Positions 11,124 to 23,062 of a stretch of 64,000 bases of DNA are shown here, one piece after another (the stretch's first letter is position 1; the number at the start of each line of letters is the position of its first letter). The stretch is from assembly GCA_008704415.1 (NCBI GenBank), contig VXIS01000050.1, forward strand, positions 124,001 through 188,000. Direction: 5' to 3'. Origin of the DNA: Sphaerosporella brunnea (Eukaryota; Ascomycota; Pezizomycetes; Pezizales; Pyronemataceae). The position numbers were made by a program, and so were the translations under genes. The notes beneath the pieces are model-generated. The model worked only from the letters and a program-made list of their open reading frames with translations, did not search any database and was not told the origin of the DNA.

Positions 11124-11644
11124 GATAGTGGATTGATACGATAAGATAAGAGATAATCTACGCGGCAATCTCAATTCCCGTCGAGTGAGATTCTGCGATT
11201 GTGCCCGCCACGCCCCACGCCCCACGCCCCTCGCTCCACAATACCGCCTTCCCGCCCTGCACCCACCAAAATCCGCTCAAACGTCCGGCTCCTTTTCATG
11301 GCGACCGCGACTGACCCTCTGGATTCTGACACCGGACCGCTGGGCTCTAACCTGCTGGATTCTGACAACCGCTGGGTTTTGATCCTTATCGCGATTATTC
11401 CAAAGGCGATCGCTTAAAAATCGCGGTTGCAGAATATGATCGTCAGGTCAAGGCTATTGGTAGCAAAGAGTCAGGCGGGTTAGAAGCGTAAAAACTGGGC
11501 GTAGCCACAGCCATAGAGCGCGGAAATATTTGTGGCAGGTCATCGCTGGTGCGCTCAAAGAATTTCACTCGACGGGATTGCCGCGTAGATTAACGATTAT
11601 CTTATATGATTAAAACAAAACGATTATCTTATCAATCCACTATC
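11124..11644. mobile_element. 521-bp non-autonomous inverted-repeat element
   Basis: The left end GATAGTGGATTGATA at 11124 and the right end TATCAATCCACTATC at 11644 are complementary. A second complementary block further in (AATCTACGCGGCAATC...CCGTCGAGTGA on the left, its complement on the right) brings the arms to about 65-85 bp, with an extra GATAAGATAA-type segment. A TA dinucleotide two bases inside each end fits a TA target site. The interior has only short frames (for example around 11299-11417) without a recognisable transposase. Confidence 0.75.
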
Positions 11645-11880
11645 GCTTTGATTGTTTGTATGGGGACCACCGTTTTGATTACCTATTTGGGCTGCGAATC
11701 CGGTCATTCAAACGTCATTGGCTTTTAACAAGTATGCACACTTCCGATTGGCTGCTACCCTGCAACAGAACCCCACATCGCGAAACCGTGGAACTTTGCC
11801 GCCCGAAGTTCCTTTCTTCCGCCACCCTTGCCGCTACTTTCGAATTCGCCCATCCACAGCGATCTACTCCTCCATCATCC

Positions 11881-12882
11881 ATGATTGAATGCCTCGCCAA
11901 CGAGCTCCTCCTAAACATCGTCGAGTTCCTCGATCCTGCTTGCCCCTTCGCATCTCCGCACCCGCACTCCACCGGCCACCCGCCCCTCAAAAATCTCTCC
12001 CGATGCTCTCGTCGCTTGTACTCCTTGTGTCACCCCTACCTCTTCCGCTCCCTGCGGTTAGAGCTCCACGAAAACCAATCGCTCTCCCGTATCCACGCCT
12101 TACGTAGCTTCCTCTCCTCTTTGCCAAACCGACGTGTCGAGCGCATCGCAATCACCTTCCACGCTCGATGGAATGAAGGGAAAATCGGGCTGGAACTAAA
12201 AAAGCTATTATGGGAGCTTCAGATCCCATCGCTATCACTCTTCCAGCCACGGGGGGCGCGTTCGCATCGCGAGAAGTGCGCAAAATGGGCGTACGCATTG
12301 GAACATACCAGGCTTCTGCGGCTGGAAACAATGGATGAAGACGGCGATCTCAAGGTGCTTTTGCTGCGTAGCTGCCCCGTCACACAGGTGGAGTTGTTTG
12401 ATGGCAAGTTCGAACGAGAGATTAAGTATGCGACTCCCGAGCTCCTGCGTAGTCGCGATGCAAGCCCTGGTCTTGCGCAGCTGAAACCGGCAATGTTTCC
12501 ACACCTGCGGGAATTGATTTATGTCGCCACATGGCCGTCTTTGGGACGGTTCGTCAAGCTATTGGGGTTCGTGATGGGCCTACCAGCTCTGGAGAGGCTG
12601 GAGGTTGCGTTAATGTGGGGCGTCGAACTGGAGTTAAAGAGAACGGATATATGGTTTCGGCCAACGGAGGATGGAATCAGATACCGGGAGGTTGTCAGCC
12701 AGTATTCGAGGCTGGCGACGGTTGTCGATCAAATGGATCAGCTGAGGTTTCTGGTGGCGAGGGATAAGAGGAATCCTTGGGTCAGTGGAGAGGCGAATAC
12801 GCCCGAGTCGATGGTGGAGGCCACGAAGGGGACTTATAGAAAGATAAATCCGGCTTGTGACGGGGTTCATGTATATCTTTGA
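11881..12882 (+). CDS. F-box-like protein (333 aa)
   Basis: This is a single-exon gene. The ATG at 11881 is preferred over an upstream in-frame ATG at 11656 because the F-box begins right there: MIECLANELLLNIVEFLDP, then the conserved LKNLSRCSRRLYSLCHPYLF segment typical of fungal F-box proteins, about residues 1-65. The rest is Leu-rich without clean repeats, as usual in fungal F-box/LRR-like proteins. The expected role is substrate recognition in an SCF ubiquitin ligase by binding Skp1; the target is unknown. The gene starts 236 bp after an inverted-repeat element and ends 128 bp before another, so it is bracketed by mobile DNA. Confidence 0.8.
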   Translation: MIECLANELLLNIVEFLDPACPFASPHPHSTGHPPLKNLSRCSRRLYSLCHPYLFRSLRLELHENQSLSRIHALRSFLSSLPNRRVERIAITFHARWNEGKIGLELKKLLWELQIPSLSLFQPRGARSHREKCAKWAYALEHTRLLRLETMDEDGDLKVLLLRSCPVTQVELFDGKFEREIKYATPELLRSRDASPGLAQLKPAMFPHLRELIYVATWPSLGRFVKLLGFVMGLPALERLEVALMWGVELELKRTDIWFRPTEDGIRYREVVSQYSRLATVVDQMDQLRFLVARDKRNPWVSGEANTPESMVEATKGTYRKINPACDGVHVYL

Positions 12883-13010
12883 AAGATCGCGATTGGGAGA
12901 TGTTTGGACCCATGGAACACGCAACAGAACCGATTCAAATCAACACCCAAACCTTGCATCTGACGGCATGGACGGTTCAGTCCTCTCACTTATCCACGGT
13001 GTCGCCTTCA

Positions 13011-13646
13011 TGTTGTCAATAGCCAGCCCAAAAAGCCGAAGCCAGCTGGGCCGGCTGTCTCAAGCAGACAGCCCAGAGTTCGAACCAAGAAGACAGCCTC
13101 GCAGCCGGTTCAGCCCGGTTGTAAAAAAGCGAGTGATTTTAATGAGCAGATGTGCGCTGCCACCGTGCGATCCTGCTCCCACACCACCCCTCCATCGCCC
13201 GCAGCAAAACGTCTCCGCCGGCCCCCATGAGTTTTGAAACGATTTGGTCGACCCAGGACTTATTAAAGCTAGGAAGCTACTCTACAATATCATATATTCG
13301 GCGAAGCGAAAATCGCACTGGAAAGTGTGACACTGCGACCGTGTTCTCTCTTATTAGCGCCTACAGGGTCAGTGGATTGCGGTGTAGGTAGACAGCGGAG
13401 GAAGCCCATAATAGCAGTGCAACAATGCCCGTATTATCGTACATTGTTGTTTTTTTCGAATTTTCTACATATCTACTGGCTTCCTTTTTTTTTCGTTGCC
13501 GTACATCGCATTGTCACCCACCAGTGGCTGGAGAAGTGCGTGTGTAACAGCCCAAAGCCAGCCGGGCTGTTATCCCTCTAAAAAGCCCGGGTTGGGCTTC
13601 TATTGAAGCCCAACAGCTGCCGTGGGCCGGCCGGCTATTGGCAACA
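13011..13646. mobile_element. About 636-bp inverted-repeat element
   Basis: The ends TGTTGTCAATAGCCAGCC (13011) and GGCCGGCTATTGGCAACA (ending 13646) are complementary with one or two mismatches. Sub-terminal sequence on both sides is rich in AGCCC/GGGCT motifs (13029-13105 and 13550-13615), forming further short hairpins. No target-site duplication was recognisable, and no transposase is encoded. The class is unassigned. Confidence 0.6.
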
Positions 13647-14490
13647 CTGCTTGATGTAGAGACATAATAGGCCGTCTTGCCTTCAGTGCATCAGACATTA
13701 AATTCAGCCCGCAACTCAACCAGCAAGTGCATCGTCTCGATGCCTCCAGCCAGATTCGGAGGCATGATAGAGGTTGGCCATGTCCTGTCAATCTTGAGCA
13801 TCGGTGTCAGCCCCTAGGTAAGCGTGTCATCTCAACGCCATAGGCCATGATTCAGGTATTTGGAACCTGGTAGCTACGGGAGAAAGCCTTGCAGCCACAG
13901 TTTGCCGCTGTTTCCTTTTCATGGAGAATGGATAAGCCATTTTCCTCTCTTGGGGGCGTGGATGCTCCCGAAGAGGCTGCCTGGGCAACGCCAGGCTGTG
14001 TCTCTGGCTTCGGCTGACGCCAAAAAGCGAAACGCCAGGTCAGTTGCAAGATGATAGTGGGCTCGGTAGATGTTAGATGGATAGGAATGGTGAACTTGAA
14101 TCTGAAGAGTTGAAAGAAACGAAAGAATTGAGATTTGGCAGCCGGTGATTTAAGTCAAAATCCAAGCAGACTCGCTGGAGGAGGTGTTCATTAGAATTTG
14201 GGCAATCTCGGCGTGGATACTACACGCTCATTTATAACAGTCTTATTCAGCGATTAGCTCAGTCCATGGCAGTAATCAGGGAGAGAAAAATCACACCGAC
14301 GGGGATTGTGAGAACTTGCAGACCGGTGGATATGGTGGGGGATGGGCGGCGATGGCGCAGCGTGGGCCTCAACAACAATATGACAAAGATGACGTCCTCG
14401 GGTTCCCCAGCCGTTCAAACCTAACCCATCGGCTTTCGTACGAACAGATACGGTAGCTTCGATTTTGATAAAGATAGCCATCATTAATAA
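13647..14490. other. Intergenic, no gene seen
   Basis: Short open frames on both strands (for example minus 13852-14049 and minus 14254-14484) have no recognisable features. The segment leads into the tRNA-Lys gene. Confidence 0.4.
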
Positions 14491-14563
14491 GCCTCGCTAG
14501 CTCAATCGGTAGAGCGTGAGACTCTTAATCTCAAGGTTGCGGGTTCGACCCCCGCGTGGGGCT
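14491..14563 (+). tRNA. tRNA-Lys (CTT)
   Basis: A 73-nt cloverleaf can be drawn: acceptor GCCTCGC pairs with GTGGGGC, D-arm GCTC/GAGC, anticodon stem TGAGA/TCTCA with loop CTCTTAA (anticodon CTT at 14524-14526), T-arm GCGGG TTCGACC CCCGC, discriminator T. The A box (TAGCTCAATCGG) and B box (GGTTCGACC) are intact, and a T8 run directly after the gene serves as the RNA polymerase III terminator. There is no intron. Confidence 0.97.
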
Positions 14564-14570
14564 TTTTTTT
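14563..14570 (+). terminator. Pol III oligo-T terminator of tRNA-Lys
   Basis: A run of T residues immediately follows the acceptor stem of tRNA-Lys (the first T doubles as the discriminator base). Confidence 0.85.
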
Positions 14571-16174
14571 ACTCTTTTGCTCACTGTTTGCCGAGTGTCA
14601 ATCAGTGAAACTATTATCGCGTGCACTTCCCATCATATACAAGTGACGCCCGTGTGGTTACCACACGGCCCACCGAGACTGAGCATGCTAGCAGCGCATG
14701 CAGACTCGTGAAAACAATCGCTATTCTCCCTCCGGACCTGCGGCCCCTCCAATCGAGGCGTGGATGCATTCGCTCTCGGGGCCCTGCAGCATCCTGTGGA
14801 ACAGATCTGCCTAGATTAATATCGATATCAGTAGCCGCACCGAGCCGGTGGAAAGGCTCATATCTACTCTTGAGGCTTTTAAGTTGGCGGGCTGGGCAGG
14901 TCGGGCAGCGAATTGTTAGTCCGGATCCTGATTTGCACTCACCTCCAGCAGCCCGGCGTTCCCAACCGCCGGTAGTACTAGTACCCGTCCGGGCGTTCAG
15001 TGGGAACCATTGAACTTGATAAAAAAAGCCATGTCCCAAAATTTCTGTACCATGTGGGGGCTTCCACCAAGTGTTTTTTCCAACCCCACTCCATGGCTTC
15101 AGGGTGAATGAGGGATATCTATGGGGGTCCAGAATGATATGGGTCGAAAAAAGTCACTCGGTATCCAATGTCCTTCCATGGCCAGTTGCACCCAAAACTC
15201 GCATGCCACAGCAGAATAGGAATTTTAATGTATCTCGGAACGGCCCGCAAAAAAGCAACCTGATGAAGCCAACACTGACAATCAAACAGAGGGACGTCGT
15301 TTTGCTGTTGTTGGCGGATGACCGTATCCCGCATTAACCACCGGGGTGGGGCCACATCTGTGAATGAATTCGGAGACTCGGAGGAGATGACGACGATGAC
15401 GATGTCTGCAGCGGAGCTATGTATCTCATGTAGGTATGCTTCTTTCTTTTTGGGACTCGCAGATCATCTACTCCCGCTCCACCGGTTCCCCCGATCTTCA
15501 CTTCCACACGGGGAGAAGCGGAGGAGACCGGCGGCGCTCTTTACCTGGGATTTTACGTGCTCATCCCACGCCCGGAGAACTCGGACTTGTCTCCATAAAT
15601 CAGCACCGGGGAGCAGCATGAACTTCACAAGTGGGCAAAGGAAAGACCCTCAAGGTGAAATTCCTTCCCCACTTCAAGCACCTGTGGGGGTACACAAGTA
15701 GGGCTGGTGTGCACGAGACTTCAAGTAACGTGAGGTTTTTCTCCATGCAGAGTCTCCAATTCGGAAGGCAACCGCAAGAAAAAGCAACGTTGCGTGGTCG
15801 TATCGGGCATCCGTTACCGCCCCATCGCGTATCGACAGCCTATCCGCTATCGAAACGCTCGATATCCTGTATGCATGGGTCGTCATTCGATTGGTTACAT
15901 GAATTCTTGCATTATAAGGCCTGGATGCGTTCTCCGTGAGTTCCTGCACCGACTTCGGAGCACTACTGTAAAGGACGAGGCCGACGGCGAAGCTGTGCTG
16001 AGCCGACGAGGCAATACGATCACTGAGGATGAAAGTTGCATACTGTTAGTTGTTGCCGGCGGCTTGGGGTCTCAGTTGTCGATGGATCCTGCATCTCCAC
16101 GGTGCTGTTTGATATTGTTGCAAAGCAAACGAGCAGTTTTCCAGACGTGCAGCCACCAGATATAAACCCGGCTA
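14571..16174. other. Intergenic, no supported gene
   Basis: Overlapping frames on both strands at 14614-15039 and plus frames at 15318-15701 and 15794-16165 show no domain. The 16036-16260 frame reads like coding sequence in part, so a 5' extension of the gene proposed at 16175 cannot be excluded. Confidence 0.35.
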
Positions 16175-16629
16175 ATGGATGCCGAAGAAGTACCGGCCGC
16201 TCCCAACCGAATCGAACTGATATTGTGGGGTTTGCCGGATATGCATCGAAACAACGATGACTTAGTTATACACGATGTATTTATTCCGAAGCGGCGCTAC
16301 TCTAATTTACCGACAGCAGAAAACACCTTGACCTACTGTCCGAACTTTCAAGACCGGCTTGCCATAATCACTCAAATGCTGATGGTTGGAGATTCGACTG
16401 CCTCAGGTCATCGTTGATATCGGCTATGCAGGAGCTAGGCAGTACCACGACGACAGTTCCACGACATAGCCGAAGAAAGAGGTCAGATGCGGAGGAAACG
16501 CAGCTAAAACCTAGACTGCGCTTTAGAAGCCCCCTGGAAACAGATGAATGTGGACAAAGAACGACGGGGAAGGCGAAACCTGGAATTTGGGTGTCTCGGA
16601 ATGTGCTCTATTTCAAGCGCATAAGTTGA
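16175..16629 (+). CDS. Hypothetical small protein, two exons (tentative)
   Basis: One frame opens with MDAEEVPAAPNRIELILWGL and continues to the QMLM segment. A second frame from about 16432 (ELGSTTTTVPRHSRRKRSD...) runs to TGA at 16629. A 47-nt intron at 16385-16431 (donor GTTGGA, acceptor ATGCAG, phase 0) joins them into a protein of about 135 residues with a basic, Ser/Thr-rich C-terminus. A GATATAAACC sequence lies only about 15 bp before the ATG, too close for a TATA box serving this start, so the true start may be elsewhere. No family is recognised. Confidence 0.3.
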
Positions 16630-17975
16630 AACCGCAGCGGCTGGTTAGGAAGAAGCATGTATATAATATTGTATTGATGCTACAGAGGATGGGGTTCGAG
16701 GAAAATTTTATCGTGCACAGAATTTGAGGGCTGCACATGCATGGGCCAGCATGACAAGTCGCGGACCTGTTGCTCGGTGGGTGGTGTACTATAGGCGTGG
16801 AGCATCCATCTTCTGGTACGTCACGCTGGACTGAATTGCAACGTCAACACCAATTGGACGGGGGGTTCTTCAGCCAGCTGTGCAAAGTTTTGCCGGTGGG
16901 CGTCGAGCTCGGTTCCACGTTAATATGGCAGGCCGCAGGCAGGCGATAGAAGACTCTACTTTGCAAGTGTTGATATTGTCTGTGTTTGCTTGCGGTGTTG
17001 CTGGCACAGCTAGCAGGCGTTTCTGCGCGGACGTTTGAAAATTTGATGCCTTCTTTTTGATTGTCGCGGACTGTCACGAATGGCTGGCTTGATTAACGCC
17101 ATATGGGCTGCAGGCAAGCGTGTCTTCGGCGTCCCCACAAGGTGTTTTGATGGTTGCATATCACTCTACCATTGCCTGCAGGTATCCAGAGTAGTAGACA
17201 CTCTACGCTCAAGAGCTTCAGCGTGCACTAGCTCACCAAGATACTCTGCGGCTATGCATCGGAAATCCCTCCTCCTGACTGGCTCTCTTTACCACTCACT
17301 CACCCCTGCTGACGTGATGGACGCCGAGTTTCGGTTTCTATTTGCCGTTTCTGTTCGGCGCTCGTCCCGCCGATGGTAGGTGCCAGCTACCAGAATCTTT
17401 CGCAGATATTTTTTCTTGCTTCTGCTGCTTCTTTCGTTCTTCCTTTCTTCCTTTTTCCCCCTTCTCCTCACTTCTCCTCACCGTGGACAACGTTGTCTCG
17501 TTTTTGCCCTGTTCAGTCGTTTCTGGAATTCGAGGTCAAGTCACCACAGAGCTGCGAATCGACAGTTACGCACACCGACAAGCACGCACCGACGCAGTCA
17601 CGCACCGAGCGACGGAGGGCAGTGCCGAACACTATCAACAGCTGACGCAACAGCTCGCATTTTTGCCATTGAGCGCAAGTTGCCGCTACGGTTAGCTGGG
17701 TGGCTAGACTCTCCGCACCAAAACATTCCCGCCACCTTGGACCTGGGAAGCTGGTCCATAATCGGAAGAGTTGGTGGCGGTCAATTGACTGCGAGTCTGC
17801 GATAAAGTATTTAGGGTTGGATAACCCCCTCGCTCTTCAGCTCTGCGTCGAGAGAAATCAACGTCTGTTCGCTGCGCACGGGCCGTTGTTCCAAAGCGCC
17901 TTTCGACCCTCGAGACCCTGCAACTCACGGATTGCACCCCGATCATCCTCGCAGGACAGAAAACAAGTTACGGCG
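16630..17975. other. Upstream region of the Hmt1-type gene
   Basis: No gene is supported. A strongly pyrimidine-rich stretch (CTTCTT/CTTTCTTCC) lies at about 17395-17485, typical of fungal core promoters and leaders. It is followed by the presumed 5' UTR to the ATG at 17976. A frame upstream of and continuous with the ATG (from 17700) is open, so the N-terminus could be longer, but the downstream ATG begins the plausible protein. Confidence 0.45.
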
Positions 17976-20900
17976 ATGACAATACTCAGCGATCCGCCCC
18001 AGGCGGTTCCTGGAAATGGCAATCAGTATTCAAGTTCTTCGCCCGTGCTACGCTACACCCGGTACTACTATCCACTTGTGCTGTTCCTATTCTTCACAAT
18101 CGCCCTCGGCGCATGGGGGATAGCTACATCGGAATCTTCGAAACCTACACCGCCGCCGGTAAATGGAATCTACACAAATGGTAGACGAGCGCAGAGGCGG
18201 TCATCCGAGAACAGCACCTTCAAGCGGATTGCGGCGAGATTCCCGGGTGGATCACAACAAAACAAGAGGGAAGATGAGCGGCGTTTGAACGCGATCCAGA
18301 AGGGAGTCATGAACTGGCTGCTTGCTGGGGTCCTGGCCACACTTGTGGCGAACGCGGTGAACGTGATCATGCACGCGTTGACAAACCACAATTGGTGGTG
18401 CGGAAAGGACTATGTGGTACGAATCTCATTTCCATTTTCAAGCAAGCGCCAGCGTTGCATGTGCTTCAGATTGGGCTGACGGAGTGCCTCGGCAGGGGCG
18501 ATCTAGATCTCAAATGTGGCTCGGTTTTTCACCTACGCGCTACTTCTCATATCGCAACTGGACAGCCGGCTGAACCCCACATTTCCGCACTTCTCGACCT
18601 GGATTCTTGGACTTGCGGGGGAAATTTTGTTGGTGGTGGCGAGGATCACGACCTATGAAGAGGGGCTGCAAAAAAAGCCACCGAACAAGCGGCACATCAA
18701 ATGGGGATCATGGGAAATCGTTGATCTCTCGATCGACGTGTTGCGGGCTGTACTCCTGCTGATCCTGAGCGGAACTTACTTAGCTCTGATCGTCATTCGC
18801 AAGCCAACCAGTCAACGGGATGACGCGGAAGAAACCACTGGCTTGCTTTCTACTGCCGGAAGTGCCAGTGGTTCCGATGGAGAGGCGGATTACGGGTCAA
18901 TTCCCGCTCATCGAAAGCACGGTCTTCCGGAGCCTTCGGTGAACCCTCCCGCAGGATGGGGGAGGAGAACGAATGTTGGGAAACAGAGCTGGTGGGAATA
19001 TCTGCGAGGATATGCCATTTTCTTCCCATACTTATGGCCCAGCAAAGACCGAAAGCTCCAGATTCTTATGATCATCTGCTTCTGTTTGGTTTTGTTGCAA
19101 CGCGGTATCAACGTGCTTGTGCCGCATCAGTTGGGGAAAGTGACTGATTCCCTCAGTGGTGAGGAACGTGAGTCTGCGCACAATTAGTGGGGAAAAAAAT
19201 TATGGCTGACGAATTTGACAGCGCGTCTTCCATGGGTTCAAATCTTCCTATACATCCTGTTCCGCTTCCTGCAGGGTAACATGGGTCTTCTTGGCGCCAT
19301 TCGAAGCGCGCTGTGGATCCCGATTGGTCAATACTCTTACCAAGCGCTTTCCACCTCGGCTTTTGAGCATGTTCATTCCCTGTCACTGGATTTTCATCTT
19401 GGAAAGAAAACGGGTGAAGTGCTCAGCGCCCTCAGCAAAGGAAATGCCATCAATAATTTTCTCGAGCAAGTTTCGTTCCAGGTAGTGCCCATGTTGGTCG
19501 ATTTAGCCGTGGCGGTGGCATATTTCTTGGTTGAGTTTGATGCGTAAGGCACCCGATCTCGTTATACCACTCGTATTAATGGTCGGGAACAGGTACTACG
19601 CCCTGATTGTTGCGATTGTAACCTTAGTTTATCTTTATCTGACTGTACGCCTGGCTCAATGGCGTGCTGATATCCGTCGTGAGATGGTCAACAAGTCTCG
19701 CGAAGAGGACGCTGTCAAAAACGATTCCATGATTGCCTACGAAACTGTCAAATATTTCAACGCCGAAGCGTACGAATTTGGCAGGTACAGGGACGCTGTC
19801 ATGGCTTACCAAAAGGCCGAGTACAGGGTGCTTTTCTCACTCAACATTATGAACGTATCTCAGAACGTTGTCTTCACCCTTGGATTACTGGTGGCATGCT
19901 TTTTGAGTGCCTACCAAGTGACACAGGGACAGGTGAAAGTGGGGCGGTTCGTTGCGCTTCTGACCTATCTTGCGCAGCTTCAGGGACCGCTGAACTTCTT
20001 TGGAACATTCTATCGGAGTATTCAGTCATCCATGATCAACTCGGAGCGCATGCTAGAATTGGTACGATCTCAAGCCCCCATTCACACTTTAGTAGATTCA
20101 TTAATTAACTGTTTCCTTTAGTTCAAAGAGCAGCCAACAGTTGTTGACAAACCGGGTGCCAAGGAGTTAAAGAAATGCAACGGTGAGATCAGGTTTAGGG
20201 ACGTCGAGTTTTCTTATGACGGCCGCAAACAAGCCCTTCGAGGTCTTGACTTTGTCGCCAAGCCTGGAACAACGACTGCCTTTGTCGGCGAATCCGGTGG
20301 AGGAAAGACTACTGTGCTCCGACTGCTCTTTAGATTCTATGCCGCGCAAGCCGGTGCCATTGAGGTCGACGGACAGAACGTCGAGGATGTCACGATCAAT
20401 TCGCTGCGAAAGCACATTGGAGTGGTACCTCAGGACACCGTTTTGTTCAACGAAACGGTCATGTACAACTTGAAGTACGCAAATCCTGACGCGACTGACG
20501 AAATGGTATACGAGGCTTGCCGGGCTGCCAGTATCCACGACAAGATCCTCAGCTTCCCTGATGGATACAAGACGCGAGTTGGAGAGCGCGGACTTCGGCT
20601 ATCTGGAGGTGAAAAGCAGCGTGTGGCAATTGCACGGACAATTCTCAAGAACCCCAAGATAATTCTTTTGGATGAGGCCACGGCTGCGTTAGATTCAGGA
20701 ACGGAACAGCACATCCAGGCCGCGCTTAAGGAGCTATCTAGAGGACGAACCATGCTCGTTATCGCCCACCGTCTTTCTACGATCGTTGGTGCGACACAAA
20801 TCTTGTGTATGCATGAAGGCAGGGTAGCGGAGGCAGGTACTCACGAAGAACTGTTGGCCCTGGGCGGACGATACAAGAACATGTGGAACAAGCAAATTCG

Positions 20901-21261
20901 AGCAGAGAAGGTTGAGAAGGCCAAGGCCCGTCTGGATGAGAGCCCGGACACCCCTGTTATCTCATCGTCTTCATCGTCCGTTTCTGGGGAGGAACAGCTA
21001 GATAGTGTGTTACCAACCGGACAGAACATCGGGGGTGCCGGCCCGACAGTGGAGGCAACCGAAATCACACCCGCAACGCAAGACGTGGAAGATATCGACT
21101 CATTGCCCGGTAATGAAAGTTCCAGGCCTGGGGGCCTCAGGCGGAGCGGAAGTAGCGCTTCGATCGATAGGGGGAGGTGGAATGCTACGGGCCTCAGGAA
21201 GGCGTTGGGAAGGAGCGGTATTCTGCAAAAGGGCGGGTCTAATAACAGCAAAGAGGTTTGA
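17976..21261 (+). CDS. hmt1: Hmt1-type half ABC transporter (5 exons, 1010 aa)
   Basis: This is an ABCB-family half transporter resembling fission yeast Hmt1 and animal ABCB6, which exports thiol-bound heavy metal into the vacuole; the substrate here is inferred. The N-terminal domain (about residues 1-300) has extra membrane segments such as YYYPLVLFLFFTIALGAWGI and ILGLAGEILLVVARI. The six-helix ABC membrane domain follows (about 330-620), including SYQALSTSAFEHVHSLSLDF and ETVKYFNAE. The nucleotide-binding domain has Walker A GESGGGKTT near 687-695, signature LSGGEKQR near 791, Walker B IILLDEA near 812 and the H-loop IAHRLST. The tail is Ser/Glu-rich. Introns are 18417-18506, 19168-19221, 19544-19592 and 20062-20121; the exons total 3033 nt. 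Atm1 is less likely because of the long N-terminal membrane domain and lack of a mitochondrial presequence. Confidence 0.93.
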
Positions 21262-21858
21262 GTGGTTGCATTAATGGTTGCGATGAGATATAACCCTAAC
21301 GATAGCGGGTCATTGTTTGTTGTCTATCAGCGCGTGGGTCTTTGTCATACATATATATATATTTTTTTTTCGCTGCTGTTTTACATATTACTCCTTGCAT
21401 TTGTTTGGTTCTTCTTTATTTGGTTTCTCGTAGGAAGCGGGTGTTGGGGCACGGTGCGCGGTGTTGGCTGAGCGGGAGTATGGTAGTAGTACGGCGTGTG
21501 AAGTTACTAATATCCGGCGATGCTGCTTGCAGGTGGTGTATGAGTTTTCTTTTTCTTTTGTATAGTTTATTTCCTCGATCTGTTTGGATGAGGCAGCATT
21601 TTTGTGGGCGCACTGCGAGGGTACATAAAAATTTGGATGCTAAGCTATCATATAAATGGCATTCTGTGTTGGATTTGAGAGCGATGAATGAATCTGGACA
21701 GTGGTTACAAATACATATGCACATATTGTCAATCGAGATGAGAACCCAGTTCCGGGTAGCAAACCAAACTCGCCCACCCGGAAACCGGTGACGGTGCCAA
21801 TTATCCATCCCGCGCCCCACCATCTACTGCAGCTTTCCAACACTAGGACATCGCAAAC
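21262..21858. other. Intergenic between Hmt1-type gene and gpn1
   Basis: A T-rich 3' flank with an (AT)n TATATATATA run near 21350-21362 precedes a CCC-rich leader just before the gpn1 start. No gene is seen. Confidence 0.5.
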
Positions 21859-23062
21859 ATGGCATCAACAGAACCACCAACGGCGACGACGGAGAAGCTC
21901 CCCGCTACTATTGTCTGCATAGGCATGGCTGGTATGCAACAACCACTCTTGCATTATCTCCTTATCCAGCTAACCCGGCACCTCTTCAGGTTCTGGCAAA
22001 ACAACCTTCATGCAGCGCCTCAACGCGCACCTCCACGGGAAGAAAGAGCCTCCGTACATCATCAACCTAGATCCTGCGGTAAAAAACGTACCTTTCGATC
22101 GCAACATCGATATCCGCGACTCGGTCAACTACCGCGAAGTGATGACGCAATACAATCTAGGCCCCAACGGCGGCATCATGACATCACTTAATCTGTTCGC
22201 TACAAAAATCGATCAGGTCATCGGAATTCTCGAGAAGCGCGCCGGTTCGATCTCGAGTGTGCTGGTGGATACACCCGGTCAGATAGAGTGCTTTGTTTGG
22301 AGCGCTTCCGGAGCGATTATCACGGATGCTCTCGCGTCGACTTTTCCCACGGTTATCGCCTATATTATTGACACACCGAGAACCGCTCAGCCGGCGACGT
22401 TTATGGCGAATATGCTCTACGCTTGCTCGATCTTGTACAAGACTAAGCTACCGATGATCTTGGTGTTTAACAAGACGGACGCCCAGGATGCATCCTTCGC
22501 CAAGGAGTGGATGACAGATTTTGAGGCGTTCCAGTCCGCGCTCAGGGCTAGTGAAAATGAAGGGGATGAGGAGGCGATTGGCGGAAGCGGTTATATGGGG
22601 TCGCTCCTCAACTCAATGTCGCTGATGTTGGATGAATTTTATAACCACCTTGATCTTGTCGGTGTCAGCGCCATGACTGGAGCGGGCATCGAGGACTTCT
22701 TGAAGGCGGTGGAGGATAAGGTGCAAGAGTATGAGAGAGATTACAAGCCGGAGATGGAGAAGGCGCGGAAAAGGCGAGAGGAGGAGAAGCGCAAGAGCAA
22801 GCAGAAGGAGCTGGACAGGCTCATGAAGGATCTGGAGATGGACAAGAAGAAGGAGGAGCCGGCGGTTGTGAGCGATGTTGAGAGCGATGAGGAGAATGGG
22901 TTGGTGGAAAGAGACGAGGATGAGGAAATGGACAAGGGGAACCAGGACGTGGAGGATGGCCTCAAGCAGAGGTATGAACGGGCGCTGAAAGATTCGGGGG
23001 GTGCGCAGCGCAGCAAGGCTGAAGAGGAGAGCTTGGCAAGATATCTCCGCGCAACTGGCTAG
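21859..23062 (+). CDS. gpn1: GPN-loop GTPase 1 / Npa3 (2 exons, 381 aa)
   Basis: It is an essential GTPase needed for assembly and nuclear import of RNA polymerase II, working with the GPN2/GPN3 paralogues. The intron 21932-21989 splits the P-loop, GMAGSGKTT (residues 22-30 after splicing). The family-defining Gly-Pro-Asn insertion lies at about residues 82-84 in [24 protein letters not shown], the G4 motif FNKTDA and the GVSAMTG motif follow. The C-terminal 90 residues are a Lys/Glu/Asp-rich coiled coil usual for GPN1 and longer than in GPN2/3. The exons sum to 1146 nt. sec15 follows 535 bp downstream on the same strand. Confidence 0.96.
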
